Shown piece by piece: positions 42,046-50,997 of a stretch of 64,000 nt of DNA; the first letter of the stretch is position 1, and the number at the start of each line of letters is the position of its first letter. A model generated the notes under the pieces. That model did not search any database, was not told the DNA's origin, and was given only the letters and a program-made list of their open reading frames with translations. The stretch lies in NCBI RefSeq assembly GCF_016653615.1, contig NZ_CP067393.1, positions 3,172,907 through 3,236,906 on the forward strand. The letters are read 5' to 3'. The translations under genes were made by a program, and so were the position numbers. This DNA is from Entomomonas asaccharolytica (GTDB lineage Bacteria; Pseudomonadota; Gammaproteobacteria; Pseudomonadales; Pseudomonadaceae).

Positions 42046-43395
42046 TTATTGTTTTCTAATAAGAGCCATTAAGTCTAATGGGTAGTCTACGTAAACACGG
42101 ACTTCATTATTATCGCCATAAGAGAAATCATTATTTGCACGATAGATAGTTGTACGTAATTTAAAGGCTAAATCTTTCGCAGGCCCTTCTTGAATAGTAT
42201 AGGATACTTGATTAAATAACTCGCGCTCTTTACCCTTTTTACCACCACTATAACCTGCTGTATCAGCATCCCAGCCATAAACATAAGCTGATTTAAAAGC
42301 TAAACCAGGAACACCTATACCAGCTCCATTTAATTCATAACTCACTTGCAATGATTTTTCATCTTTAGCATTAAAGTCTGACTCATAAGAGTTAGCTAAC
42401 CAAATGGTACTACCACCATCATTGGTACCATAACCTGAACCATAGTCGAAACCATGGCCATACCAACCACCTTGTGATTGCTGATAGGCTAAGATAAATG
42501 AATGAGCATCATAGCTATACTTACCCGCTAAACTCCATGTTGTATTATTAATACTCTTATCAATATCACCATTACTGGTCCGACGCACATATTTTTTGTC
42601 ATAATCAGTATGATAAATATTAAAATCAAAATTTAAACTTTGTTTTTTATCAATAGGATACGTATAGTTCATATTACCATAGGCACGTTTTGCAATATCC
42701 TTATTCCAAGCGTAATAAAGGCTAGAACTAAAATTATCTGTAAACTGATAAACACCACCTATTAAATCTAATCGCTTCATACCAACAAAATAAGCATCTG
42801 GATAACCTGAGTTATCACGGCCTGTACTATGAGCGCCACTAATAGCAGTAAAGTGTCCTGCATGTATAATTAGATTTTCAATTTCTTTACTGGTAATCAA
42901 AGTACCTGTTACTGATTCTGTCAATAACCTTGTAGCATCTGTAGTTAAAACAGGTAAGTTTACAAATTGATTACCATATTTAATCGTTGTATTAGATATT
43001 CTTGCTTTAACTGCGCCACCAAGCTGACTCCAATCATGGGCTGCACGCCCAGAATTACCTACAGGTGTAACATCCATTGCAGCATTAGCATGACCTCTAC
43101 CACCATCTAGACGAATACCTTGTAAACCCCATGCATCAAAACCAAAGCCAACAGTACCCTCAGTAAAACCAGACTCAAAAATAGTACTTAAACCAAGCCC
43201 CCATGCCATACGTTTACTTTGACCTGTATAATGGCTACTTTTAAAATCTCGGCTAAAATAAAGGCTTCGAATATGTGCATTCCAATTGCTATCTTCAATT
43301 AAACCTTTACTTTCACTTTGCTCACTTGCCAATGAAAACGGTGGAACAGCTAAACAGGCGGCTACAAATAAGACACCTTTTTTGGACGGACGCAT
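42046..43395 (-). CDS. OprD family outer-membrane porin
   Basis: Substrate-specific beta-barrel channel of 449 residues. A signal peptide (MRPSKKGVLFVAACLAVPPFSLA) precedes ESKGLIEDSNWNAHIRSLYF, the usual OprD N-terminal pattern, then FTEGTVGFGFDAWGLQGIRLDGG and GAVKARISNTTIKYGNQFV. The chain ends in a beta strand with a charged final residue. OprD proteins take up basic amino acids, carboxylates or aromatic compounds; specificity cannot be read here. It is divergent from the dioxygenase gene beside it. Confidence 0.93.
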   Translation of the reverse strand: MRPSKKGVLFVAACLAVPPFSLASEQSESKGLIEDSNWNAHIRSLYFSRDFKSSHYTGQSKRMAWGLGLSTIFESGFTEGTVGFGFDAWGLQGIRLDGGRGHANAAMDVTPVGNSGRAAHDWSQLGGAVKARISNTTIKYGNQFVNLPVLTTDATRLLTESVTGTLITSKEIENLIIHAGHFTAISGAHSTGRDNSGYPDAYFVGMKRLDLIGGVYQFTDNFSSSLYYAWNKDIAKRAYGNMNYTYPIDKKQSLNFDFNIYHTDYDKKYVRRTSNGDIDKSINNTTWSLAGKYSYDAHSFILAYQQSQGGWYGHGFDYGSGYGTNDGGSTIWLANSYESDFNAKDEKSLQVSYELNGAGIGVPGLAFKSAYVYGWDADTAGYSGGKKGKERELFNQVSYTIQEGPAKDLAFKLRTTIYRANNDFSYGDNNEVRVYVDYPLDLMALIRKQ

Positions 43396-43516
43396 TTATA
43401 GAGGACTCCCAAAGTCTAGTTAACTATTATTTTTCAGACATATTTTGTTATAAATGAGCCTTATTATACATAAACTTAATGATTATGCTTATACAAAAAT
43501 GTAAAGGATTAACTTA

Positions 43517-44197
43517 ATGAATACAGCAGAGCAATTTTTCAATAAAAATGGTTATTTACTATTAGAATCAATACTAACTACAGAAGAATTAACAGCTATT
43601 GAACAAGAGTTACATACTATTAATATGGAGGGTGCAGGTAGTTGGGAATTATTAACAGAAGACTGGTGCAAAAACCTAGCGAATAAACTTAAAAAACATC
43701 CTTTATTAAGACCTATATTGCCTACAGAACCCTCAGCAATCCAATGTACTTTTTTTCGCAAATCATCAACAAAGAATTGGTTAGTACCTTTACATCAAGA
43801 CCTTAGTGTGCCTGTTAAAGAACGTCTTAATGAAACAGGTTTTACTGGTTGGTCAGAAAAACAAGGTTTTCTTTTTGTACAACCACCCTCTTCTATTTTA
43901 GAACAAATTGTAGCTGTTCGATTACATATAGATGACTGCCAACAACAACATGGCCCATTAAAAATTGTTGCTGGAACCCATCAAGTTGGACGTATACCCG
44001 AAAAAGACTGGATAACTATTAGAGATCAAAAAGGCGAGCAAGCATGTATTGTTAATGCAGGTGGCGCTGTTATTATGCGACCACTAATTTTACACTCATC
44101 TTCAAAAGCAACAGAAGCTAATGGTCGACGCGTTTTACATTTCTTATTTGTACCTAATAAGCTAACTAAAGAGATACCTTTTTTATTTACTGTATAA
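43517..44197 (+). CDS. Phytanoyl-CoA dioxygenase (PhyH) family Fe(II)/2-oxoglutarate oxygenase
   Basis: 226-residue jelly-roll dioxygenase. The opening FFNKNGYLLLESILTTEEL is the PhyH N-terminus. The iron ligands are His93 and Asp95 in PLHQDLSVP, with the distal His in RPLILHSSSKA and the 2-oxoglutarate Arg in NGRRVLHFLFV; LHIDDCQQQHGPLKIVAGTH is also typical. AAAGGA lies nine bases before ATG 43517. It sits between an OprD porin and an ABC importer, hinting at oxidation of an imported small molecule, but the substrate is unknown. Confidence 0.87.
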   Translation: MNTAEQFFNKNGYLLLESILTTEELTAIEQELHTINMEGAGSWELLTEDWCKNLANKLKKHPLLRPILPTEPSAIQCTFFRKSSTKNWLVPLHQDLSVPVKERLNETGFTGWSEKQGFLFVQPPSSILEQIVAVRLHIDDCQQQHGPLKIVAGTHQVGRIPEKDWITIRDQKGEQACIVNAGGAVIMRPLILHSSSKATEANGRRVLHFLFVPNKLTKEIPFLFTV

Positions 44198-44200
44198 AAT

Positions 44201-45028
44201 TTAATGCAATGGTTTACGTAACCTATCATTACGACGACGTAAATACTCAATGCTTAACAGTAATGCAGCAGAAGAAATCAACATAATGGTAGCTGCCGCT
44301 GCAATGGTGGGTTCAATATTTTCTCTTATGCCACTAAACATTTGCATTGGTAAAGTACGTTGACTGGAGCTAGCTAAAAATAAAGTAACCACCACCTCAT
44401 CAAAAGAAGTAGCAAAGGCAAATAATGCGCCAGAAATAACACCTGGCGCAATCAAAGGAAAAGTCACTGTTCGAAAAACTATAAACGGTGAAGCGCCTAG
44501 ACTAGTAGCTGCTCGTGAGTAGTTTTCATCATAACCACGCAATGCCGCACTTACTGTAATCACTACAAAGGGAATACCTAACACGGTATGCGCTAAAATA
44601 AGCCCTAGATAACTATTGGTTAGTTTGAGCTGAGCAAAGAAGAAATAAAGCCCCACAGCAATGATTACAATTGGAGTAACCATAGGCGACATAATAATAC
44701 TCATAAACAGCATTTTGCCCCTAAAGTTATTCTTAGCAACTCCTATTGCAGCAAACGTCCCTAGTACAGTTGCCAATAAAGTGGCAATAGGTGCAATAAT
44801 AAAGCTATTTTTTAATGCCCCTATCCATGCATCAGAAGCAAAAAAGGCCTTATACCAGTCCAATGAAAAACCATCAATTGGATAAGTTAAAAAAGAACTT
44901 TTATTAAAAGAAAGGGGAATAATGACTAATACAGGTGTAATCAAAAAAATTAATATTAATACAGCAAAACTGTTAAACAGAAAACGAGCTATTTTCCAAT
45001 TATTAGAACGATAATAATGTTTAAACAT
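44201..45028 (-). CDS. ABC transporter permease, PotC/PotI-like
   Basis: Inner-membrane permease of 275 residues with six predicted helices. TYPIDGFSLDWYKAFFASDAW, the EAA loop YSRAATSLGASPFIVFRTVTFPLIAPGVISG and SFDEVVVTLFLAS are typical of the polyamine/spermidine permease family. The ATG 45028 start follows the upstream permease stop by one base and has GGAAAG upstream; a longer ORF beginning within that gene is rejected. It is the last gene of a five-gene importer operon running from 49519 to 44201. Confidence 0.92.
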   Translation of the reverse strand: MFKHYYRSNNWKIARFLFNSFAVLILIFLITPVLVIIPLSFNKSSFLTYPIDGFSLDWYKAFFASDAWIGALKNSFIIAPIATLLATVLGTFAAIGVAKNNFRGKMLFMSIIMSPMVTPIVIIAVGLYFFFAQLKLTNSYLGLILAHTVLGIPFVVITVSAALRGYDENYSRAATSLGASPFIVFRTVTFPLIAPGVISGALFAFATSFDEVVVTLFLASSSQRTLPMQMFSGIRENIEPTIAAAATIMLISSAALLLSIEYLRRRNDRLRKPLH

Positions 45029-45029
45029 A

Positions 45030-46277
45030 TTAGGCTTTCCGTCTTCTATAAGAGATTTTACTGTATATCCAGCTAAGTACAATTACTATTGCCATCAGTT
45101 GCACACTTAACGCTGCCGCTAACCCCCAGTTATTAGTTTCATTGGTATAGTAGTTAATAAAATAACTAATCATTTGGTCCGCAGGGCCACCTAATAAAGC
45201 AGGTGTGATGTAATAACCAATAGCCATAATAAATACTAATAAGATCCCTGCCCTTAAGCCTGCATAGGTTTGTGGCACATAGGCCGTAAAGAAAGCATAA
45301 ACAGGGTGAGCACCTAGTGATATAGCTGCTCGCAAATGGCTAGAAGAAATCCCTCTCATTACTGCATAAAGGGGTAATACAATAAAGGGTAATAAAATAT
45401 GAATCATCGCAATATAAACAGCAAAACGCCCAGGAATAAACGATGTCGGATGATCCACAATATTTAAAAACTGTAATAAGTAATTAGCTAAACCATTTGA
45501 CTGCAATAAGATATACCAACCTGTAGTGCGTACTAATAACGATGTCCAAAAAGGTAATAAAACCAAAATTAAAAATAAATTAGCTCGTTTTGTAGGCTGA
45601 CATGCCAACCAATAGGCGAGTGGATAACCTATTACTATACAAAAGAAGGTGATAATAAAAGACATCCATAATGTACGAAATAGTATTTTCACATGATAGT
45701 TAGCGACTTCTTCATTATGAATTTTTATTGTTATTGGTGTTAACTTTCCCGTCTGCGGATCTATTTTATAATCAAATGACTGGAGTAAATAACGACTGGT
45801 TAAAACACTTGATGACCATTGTATGGTTTGCCACGTGCTTGGTTCTTGCCATAAAGGTGAAGCTTTTATAACAGTACTTTTAACATCTGTTACTTGTGGT
45901 GCAGGCAATCTACGTAATGTAGCACTAATCATCACCCTATATTTATCATCTTCATAACCTAGACGTCTACCTATCGCACCTGCTACACCTTGCTTTCTAG
46001 CTTCTCGTAAGTCGTTGACTAATGCTCTAAAAACCTCTTCATCAGGTGTTGATTTTCCATCCCAATTTTTTAATGCTTCAAGGGTAGTTGGTAAGTTTTT
46101 ATGAATTTCTGGGTTAATAATACTTTTACAAAGAATATCGCCCAAGGGTATTAGAAAAAAGAACACTAAAAAAGCAATCGCTGGTATTACTAAAAAGCGT
46201 GATATCCAACGTTTTTTTCGACCTGATTTATTAAGTCGTTTTTTTAGCCTTTGCTGATGTTCTAGGGTTTGTTCCAT
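45030..46277 (-). CDS. ABC transporter permease, PotB/PotH-like, with enlarged periplasmic segment
   Basis: Inner-membrane permease of 415 residues. After the first helix (about 27-50) there is a long soluble segment of roughly 150 residues (LPTTLEALKNWDGKST through the second helix) that PotB of about 285 residues lacks; Pseudomonas PA0325-type permeases have a similar one. The transport core has the EAA loop LRAAISLGAHPVYAFFTAYVPQ and ALLGGPADQMISYFINYY. ATG 46277 is used because it follows the upstream stop by 11 bases; the ORF extends to TTG 46304, which would overlap the previous gene. Confidence 0.9.
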   Translation of the reverse strand: MEQTLEHQQRLKKRLNKSGRKKRWISRFLVIPAIAFLVFFFLIPLGDILCKSIINPEIHKNLPTTLEALKNWDGKSTPDEEVFRALVNDLREARKQGVAGAIGRRLGYEDDKYRVMISATLRRLPAPQVTDVKSTVIKASPLWQEPSTWQTIQWSSSVLTSRYLLQSFDYKIDPQTGKLTPITIKIHNEEVANYHVKILFRTLWMSFIITFFCIVIGYPLAYWLACQPTKRANLFLILVLLPFWTSLLVRTTGWYILLQSNGLANYLLQFLNIVDHPTSFIPGRFAVYIAMIHILLPFIVLPLYAVMRGISSSHLRAAISLGAHPVYAFFTAYVPQTYAGLRAGILLVFIMAIGYYITPALLGGPADQMISYFINYYTNETNNWGLAAALSVQLMAIVIVLSWIYSKISYRRRKA

Positions 46278-46288
46278 TGTAAATTCCA

Positions 46289-47320
46289 CTACTGAGAGGC
46301 CCAAACATTAAAACGTTGTTCTAATAGTTCGCCTTGTTCAACCCAAAACTGAGCATTTATTTTATAAGAGTGTTGCATCGTTTCTGGATTATTGGGTAAT
46401 TGTTTAAGCAGTTCTGGATTAATAATAGGTACTGTATGGTTATTAACAAAACCATACTTTGAATATTCTGAAAACTCTTTTTGTGCTTCTGAAGAAACAG
46501 CAAAAGCTATAAATTCTTCTGCCAAGTTTTTATGTTGGCTACCTTTGACAATGGCAAAATTATCCACATCATAAAAACTATCTCGCCAAATTAAACCAAC
46601 GGGTTTACCTTCTTGCTGAGCTATAACCCCTCTGCCATTAAAGGTGGTAGTCATTACTACATCACCGGCTAATAACATTGGCAATGGTTGAGAACCTTTT
46701 TCCCACCATTTTATATAGGGTTTTATTTCATTTAATTTTCTAAATGCCCTATCCACGCCTTCTGGGGTTTCTAATAGCTGATAAAGATTCTCTGGCTGTA
46801 CACCATCAGCTAATAGGGCTGCTTCCATAGCAATCATTGCTGTTTTTTGTAAACCTCGATAACCAGGAAAATCTTTTACATTCCAAAAATCTTGCCATGT
46901 TTTTGGGGTTTTTGAGAGTTTATTAGTATTGTAAGCAACAATAATAGACCAACTAAAAAAACCTACACCACATTCTGAGAAATTACCTTTAATAAAGTCA
47001 TCTGGATTGCCTATCACTGATTCATTGATAGGTTCAAAAAGCCCTTCGCTACAACCACGTATTAAGCTAGGTGTTTCTACTTGCACAACATCCCAATCTA
47101 TTTGTTTGGTTTCAATCATTGAGCGAATTTTTGCCATACCCCCTGTATAACTACCCGCAACAATAGAAACATATTTCCGCTCAGCAAATGGTTGATAAAA
47201 AGCTACCTGTTGTGCTTTTGCGTGCACTCCACCTAAAGAAATCACTGTTAATGAGTCATCCTGCTGCTGACATGCCATCAATAAGCTAGTGATAACAACC
47301 AAGACTATTCTTTTTATCAC
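46289..47320 (-). CDS. Polyamine-type substrate-binding protein, lipid-anchored copy
   Basis: PotD/PotF-like receptor of 343 residues. The leader ends in a lipobox (SLLMAC, then QQQDD), so this copy is probably lipid-anchored. It is clearly homologous along its length to the neighbouring receptor at 47369-48403; both share motifs such as WDVVQVET/WDVLQVET, KIRSM/KVRSM, RGCSEGLFE, TPEGVDRAF and the terminus FNVWAS. The tandem arrangement within one operon points to local duplication and divergence. Exact ligands (polyamines or related compounds) are not known. Confidence 0.9.
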   Translation of the reverse strand: MIKRIVLVVITSLLMACQQQDDSLTVISLGGVHAKAQQVAFYQPFAERKYVSIVAGSYTGGMAKIRSMIETKQIDWDVVQVETPSLIRGCSEGLFEPINESVIGNPDDFIKGNFSECGVGFFSWSIIVAYNTNKLSKTPKTWQDFWNVKDFPGYRGLQKTAMIAMEAALLADGVQPENLYQLLETPEGVDRAFRKLNEIKPYIKWWEKGSQPLPMLLAGDVVMTTTFNGRGVIAQQEGKPVGLIWRDSFYDVDNFAIVKGSQHKNLAEEFIAFAVSSEAQKEFSEYSKYGFVNNHTVPIINPELLKQLPNNPETMQHSYKINAQFWVEQGELLEQRFNVWASQ

Positions 47321-47368
47321 ACTATACAGCTCCAGCTAACCTCTACGTTACTCAACATATCATGCTAA

Positions 47369-48403
47369 TTATTTAGAAGCCCAAACATTAAAACGTTGTT
47401 GCAAGGTTTCCCCATAATCTATCCAAAAATCAGGATCTAATTTATGGGCATTTTTCATATGCTCAGGTGCAGTAGAGAGATGATTAAGCGTTTTCGCATC
47501 TAGCAATTGTGCTGTTTTCTTATTGGAAAAACCATAACCCGCTACTTCTGAATAAACTTTTTGATATTCAGGTTGCATGGTTAATTCAATAAAACGCTCA
47601 GCGGCTTGTTTATTTTTTGTGCCTTTAATAATGGCAAAGCTATCCATGTCATAGAAACTATCATTCCAGACAATTTCTACTGGCTTACCCTCTTGTTGAG
47701 CATCATAAACACGTCCGTTATATGTAGAAGTCATTACCACACTGCCTGAAATTAACCACTGCATAGGTTGTGAGCCTGACTCCCACCACTGTACATAAGG
47801 TTTGATTTCATCTAATTTCTTAAAAGCTCTATCTACACCCTCAGGTGTCACTAATACTGTATATATATCTTCTGCTTTTACTCCATCTGCTAACAACGCT
47901 ACTTCTAAAGCAAGAATAGGGCTTTTTCTTAATGCTCTTTTACCAGGAAATTTTTTTACATCCCAAAAATCTTTCCAATCTTTAGGTGCTGTTGAAAATT
48001 TAGAGGTGTCATAAGCCATTACAATAGACCAAATAAAAAAGCCTGCGCCACATTCAGAAAGAGATCCATCAACATAATCACTTTCACCATCAACCTTTAG
48101 TTTTGACCAATCAAGCTGTTCAAATAAACCCTCACTACAACCTCGATAAAGATCGCCCGTTTCAACTTGTAGTACATCCCAAGAAGTACGCCCTGTATCT
48201 ACCATAGATCGTACTTTAGCCATTTCACCGTTATATTCACCTGTGATTATTTTGGTATCATATTTTTTTTCGTAGGGTTTATAAAAAGCCTCTCCCTGTG
48301 CTTTTACATGCAGACCACCATAAGAAATAACAGTTAATGGTTCTGCTTGAACTTGTGTAAAAACACTTGTTAGCAATGTAACGGCTAAAATTTTCTTTAT
48401 CAC
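47369..48403 (-). CDS. Polyamine-type substrate-binding protein, soluble copy
   Basis: 344-residue periplasmic receptor with a cleavable signal peptide (MIKKILAVTLLTSVFTQVQA) and no lipobox. LTVISYGGLHVKAQGEAFYK, WDVLQVETGDLYRGCSEGLFE and VMTSTYNGRVYDAQQEGKPVEIVW fit the PotD/PotF-like family close to Pseudomonas PA0323. It lies 30 bases after the ATPase gene and 48 bases before its lipid-anchored paralogue. The pair may widen substrate range or improve capture. Confidence 0.91.
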   Translation of the reverse strand: MIKKILAVTLLTSVFTQVQAEPLTVISYGGLHVKAQGEAFYKPYEKKYDTKIITGEYNGEMAKVRSMVDTGRTSWDVLQVETGDLYRGCSEGLFEQLDWSKLKVDGESDYVDGSLSECGAGFFIWSIVMAYDTSKFSTAPKDWKDFWDVKKFPGKRALRKSPILALEVALLADGVKAEDIYTVLVTPEGVDRAFKKLDEIKPYVQWWESGSQPMQWLISGSVVMTSTYNGRVYDAQQEGKPVEIVWNDSFYDMDSFAIIKGTKNKQAAERFIELTMQPEYQKVYSEVAGYGFSNKKTAQLLDAKTLNHLSTAPEHMKNAHKLDPDFWIDYGETLQQRFNVWASK

Positions 48404-48433
48404 AGTAAACCTCTTATTTAAAAGAATAGCTTT

Positions 48434-49519
48434 TTACAACGGATTAAGTGCGCAAGCATCTTCACCATACCAACTGACAGGAACTGTAACACCCTCTGTC
48501 CAGTGACTTTGCATCGCTGAAATAGGGATTTTTGCTGTAAATTCGGTGTTGTTGGCTACTTTTAATCGAACACGAACATGATCGCCTAAATAAATAAGCT
48601 CTTCTATTATGCCTGTTAAACAATTACTTTCTGCTTGAGCTAAAATCACTCGCTCAGGTCTTATTGATAGAGAAGTAGCATCACCAATAGATAATGGCAT
48701 TCCCATTCGAGCCACAATTTCTGCATTATTCGCTAAACGAATGCGACACTTATTTCCCTCAACAGCTATCACCGTACCAGGTAGTTCATTATTTTCACCA
48801 ATAAAGTGAGCAACAAAAGAATTACAAGGCTGTTCATAAAGTTTTTGGGGGGTATCTACTTGTTGAATAATGCCATCATTAAACACTGCTACTCGATCTG
48901 ACATAGTCAATGCCTCTGACTGATCATGAGTAACAAAGACAATAGTAACGCCTAACTCTCTATGCAGATGTCTTATTTCTAACTGCATCTGTTCCCGTAG
49001 CTGTTTATCTAATGCCCCCAATGGTTCATCCATTAATACCAATTGTGGTTGAAAAACTAATGCTCTCGCTAAGGCTATACGTTGTTGTTGTCCACCTGAT
49101 AGTTGCGCTGGATAACGAGCGGCCAAATTTTGCAACTTAACGGTAGCTAACGCTTGTTTCACTTTTTCTTCAATGACTGCCTTAGCTACTTTTCTAACTT
49201 TTAAAGGATAGGCTAAATTTTCTGCTACTGTCATATGTGGAAACAACGCATAGTTTTGGAATACCATGCCTATATCTCGCTTATGGGGTGGTAATGTATG
49301 CAAAGGCTTATTTTCTAAAAAAATCTCACCTTTGGTTGGCATTTCAAACCCTGCCAATAACATTAAACAGGTTGTCTTACCTGAGCCAGAGGGGCCAAGT
49401 AAGGTTAGAAACTCACCTTTCTCTATCTCTAAATTAAGATTTTTTACTACCAGTTGTTCACCATCATAGGTTTTTTGAACATTATGAAAGCGTACATACG
49501 GGTGAGAAACTGCTACCAT
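48434..49519 (-). CDS. Polyamine-type ABC importer ATPase (PotA family)
   Basis: Cytosolic ATPase of 361 residues. Walker A GPSGSGKTT, Q-loop VFQNYALFPHMTVAENLAYPL, signature QLSGGQQQRIALARALVFQP and Walker B LVLMDEPLGALD are all present. The C-terminal TOBE-type domain (about 240-361) contains IRPERVILA and IEELIYLGDHVRVRL, as in PotA. It is the first gene of the importer operon (ATPase, two receptors, two permeases). Confidence 0.94.
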   Translation of the reverse strand: MVAVSHPYVRFHNVQKTYDGEQLVVKNLNLEIEKGEFLTLLGPSGSGKTTCLMLLAGFEMPTKGEIFLENKPLHTLPPHKRDIGMVFQNYALFPHMTVAENLAYPLKVRKVAKAVIEEKVKQALATVKLQNLAARYPAQLSGGQQQRIALARALVFQPQLVLMDEPLGALDKQLREQMQLEIRHLHRELGVTIVFVTHDQSEALTMSDRVAVFNDGIIQQVDTPQKLYEQPCNSFVAHFIGENNELPGTVIAVEGNKCRIRLANNAEIVARMGMPLSIGDATSLSIRPERVILAQAESNCLTGIIEELIYLGDHVRVRLKVANNTEFTAKIPISAMQSHWTEGVTVPVSWYGEDACALNPL

Positions 49520-49642
49520 ATTTTTAAGCTCTATCTATTGTTTAACTAATCACATTTAGTTAATCAGCGCCATAATGACACTTTATCATTTAAAAAAACA
49601 TTATTATTATCGCATATTAAGACACTTATAGTTAAACATCTC

Positions 49643-49681
49643 TTGACTTATTAACAATAGTTATTAATGATAATTAATAAC
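49643..49681 (+). promoter_or_regulatory. Promoter-like segment with a perfect inverted repeat upstream of the SDR gene
   Basis: TTGACT (49643-49648) could be a -35 element. Starting 12 bases later, GTTATTAAT (49660-49668) and ATTAATAAC (49673-49681) form a perfect 9-base inverted repeat around GATA, covering the expected -10 position. The layout is that of a repressor operator. It is 20 bases before ATG 49702. The regulator is unknown. Confidence 0.4.
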
Positions 49682-49701
49682 ATTTAATTGGATACCTAAC
49701 T

Positions 49702-50448
49702 ATGGCTGAAACAACCCCTAAAAAAACACTGTTATTAACAGGTGCTAGCCGTGGCATTGGGCATGCAACCGTAAAACATTTTAATGCGGCAGGTTGGAAT
49801 GTAATTACTGCTGCACGAAATAACTGGAATAATGATTGTCCTTGGTCACAAGGCTTAGAGAACCATATCAATTTAGATTTGGAAGATATTAGTAGTCTTG
49901 ATGAAGCAATCGGCTTAATTAAAGAAAAACTACCTGAAGGCAAATTACACGCACTGGTTAATAATGCTGGAATTTCCCCCAAAGGAGAAAACAGTAGCCG
50001 TTTAGGTGTTTTAGAGACAGATTACAATACATGGATTAATGTATTTAATGTTAATTTGTTCTCCACTGCATTATTAGCAAAAGGATTATTTAATGAGCTA
50101 AAAGCCGCAAAGGGCAATATTATTAACGTCACCTCTATCGCAGGCTCTCGTGTACACCCTTTTGCAGGCGTTGCTTATGCGACTTCTAAAGCAGCTTTAG
50201 CAGCGTTAACACGAGAAATGGCACATGATTTTGGGCCACATGGTGTCAGAGTTAATGCCATTGCACCAGGTGAAATAGAAACCTCTATACTTTCACCAGG
50301 AACACAGGAAATAGTAGACCACGATATTCCATTACACCGTTTAGGAAAACCTGAGGAAGTAGCTACCCTTATTTACTTTCTATGTACTGCTGGCGCTTCT
50401 TATATTAATGGTGCAGAAATTCATGTTAACGGTGGACAACATGTTTAA
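49702..50448 (+). CDS. Short-chain dehydrogenase/reductase
   Basis: 248-residue NAD(P)-dependent oxidoreductase. The cofactor motif TGASRGIG is near residues 14-21, NNAG near 90, and the catalytic Ser145, Tyr159 and Lys163 lie in NVTSIAGSRVHPFAG followed by VAYATSKAALAAL. GPHGVRVNAIAPGEIETS and the GAEIHVNGGQHV end are classical FabG-like features. The substrate cannot be read. It is divergent from the ABC importer operon. Confidence 0.92.
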   Translation: MAETTPKKTLLLTGASRGIGHATVKHFNAAGWNVITAARNNWNNDCPWSQGLENHINLDLEDISSLDEAIGLIKEKLPEGKLHALVNNAGISPKGENSSRLGVLETDYNTWINVFNVNLFSTALLAKGLFNELKAAKGNIINVTSIAGSRVHPFAGVAYATSKAALAALTREMAHDFGPHGVRVNAIAPGEIETSILSPGTQEIVDHDIPLHRLGKPEEVATLIYFLCTAGASYINGAEIHVNGGQHV

Positions 50449-50470
50449 GCCTATCATTAAGATAGGCTTT
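50447..50470. terminator. Hairpin terminator between SDR and mscL
   Basis: AAGCCTATC (50447-50455) pairs perfectly with GATAGGCTT (50461-50469) around a five-base loop; the stem begins within the SDR stop codon. It separates two convergent genes. Confidence 0.6.
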
Positions 50471-50478
50471 AAACACTG

Positions 50479-50889
50479 TTAAACTTTATCTTTTTGCTCT
50501 TTTAATAAATCTCTAATTTCAGCTAATAATTCTTCTTGGCTAGGTTTAGCTGGCTCTTCTGGTTTTTCTTCTTCTTTATGGGTCAACTTATTCATTGTTT
50601 TAATACCCATAAAGATAGCAAAAGCAATAATAGTAAAATCCACTACCGTTTGAATAAATTTACCATAGGCTAATACTACTGCTGGCGCACCATCAGAGGC
50701 ATCTTTCAAGGTAATCGCTAAATCTGAGAAGTCGACGCCTCCAATTAAGATACCAAGGGGAGGCATAATAATATCGCCAACAAATGAAGAAACAATTTTG
50801 CCAAACGCAGCACCAATGATGATACCCACCGCCATATCAATAACATTGCCGCGCATTGCAAATTTTTTAAATTCCTGCAACAAACTCAT
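50479..50889 (-). CDS. mscL: Large-conductance mechanosensitive channel
   Basis: Emergency osmotic release channel. The 136 residues have the S1 amphipathic start [22 protein letters not shown], pore helix [24 protein letters not shown], a second membrane helix ([17 protein letters not shown]) and a charged cytosolic helix at the end. Length and motifs are standard for MscL. Confidence 0.97.
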   Translation of the reverse strand: MSLLQEFKKFAMRGNVIDMAVGIIIGAAFGKIVSSFVGDIIMPPLGILIGGVDFSDLAITLKDASDGAPAVVLAYGKFIQTVVDFTIIAFAIFMGIKTMNKLTHKEEEKPEEPAKPSQEELLAEIRDLLKEQKDKV

Positions 50890-50997
50890 AGAAATACTTC
50901 CTCAACTAAAAATTATTCTTTTTTATAATGCTATAGTTAATAATCCTTTACAATAACCATTTTGGTTAATAGTTTACGTATTTAGAATGAGGGCTGT

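Noticed and set aside
45029..45082. Longer PotC-like permease frame
   Set aside because: Lies within the upstream permease and lacks a ribosome site; ATG 45028 follows the upstream stop by one base.
45835..45841. CACGTG core inside the permease gene as a second parS
   Set aside because: Flanking bases do not match the parS half-sites (TGTTY and RAACA); only the core agrees.
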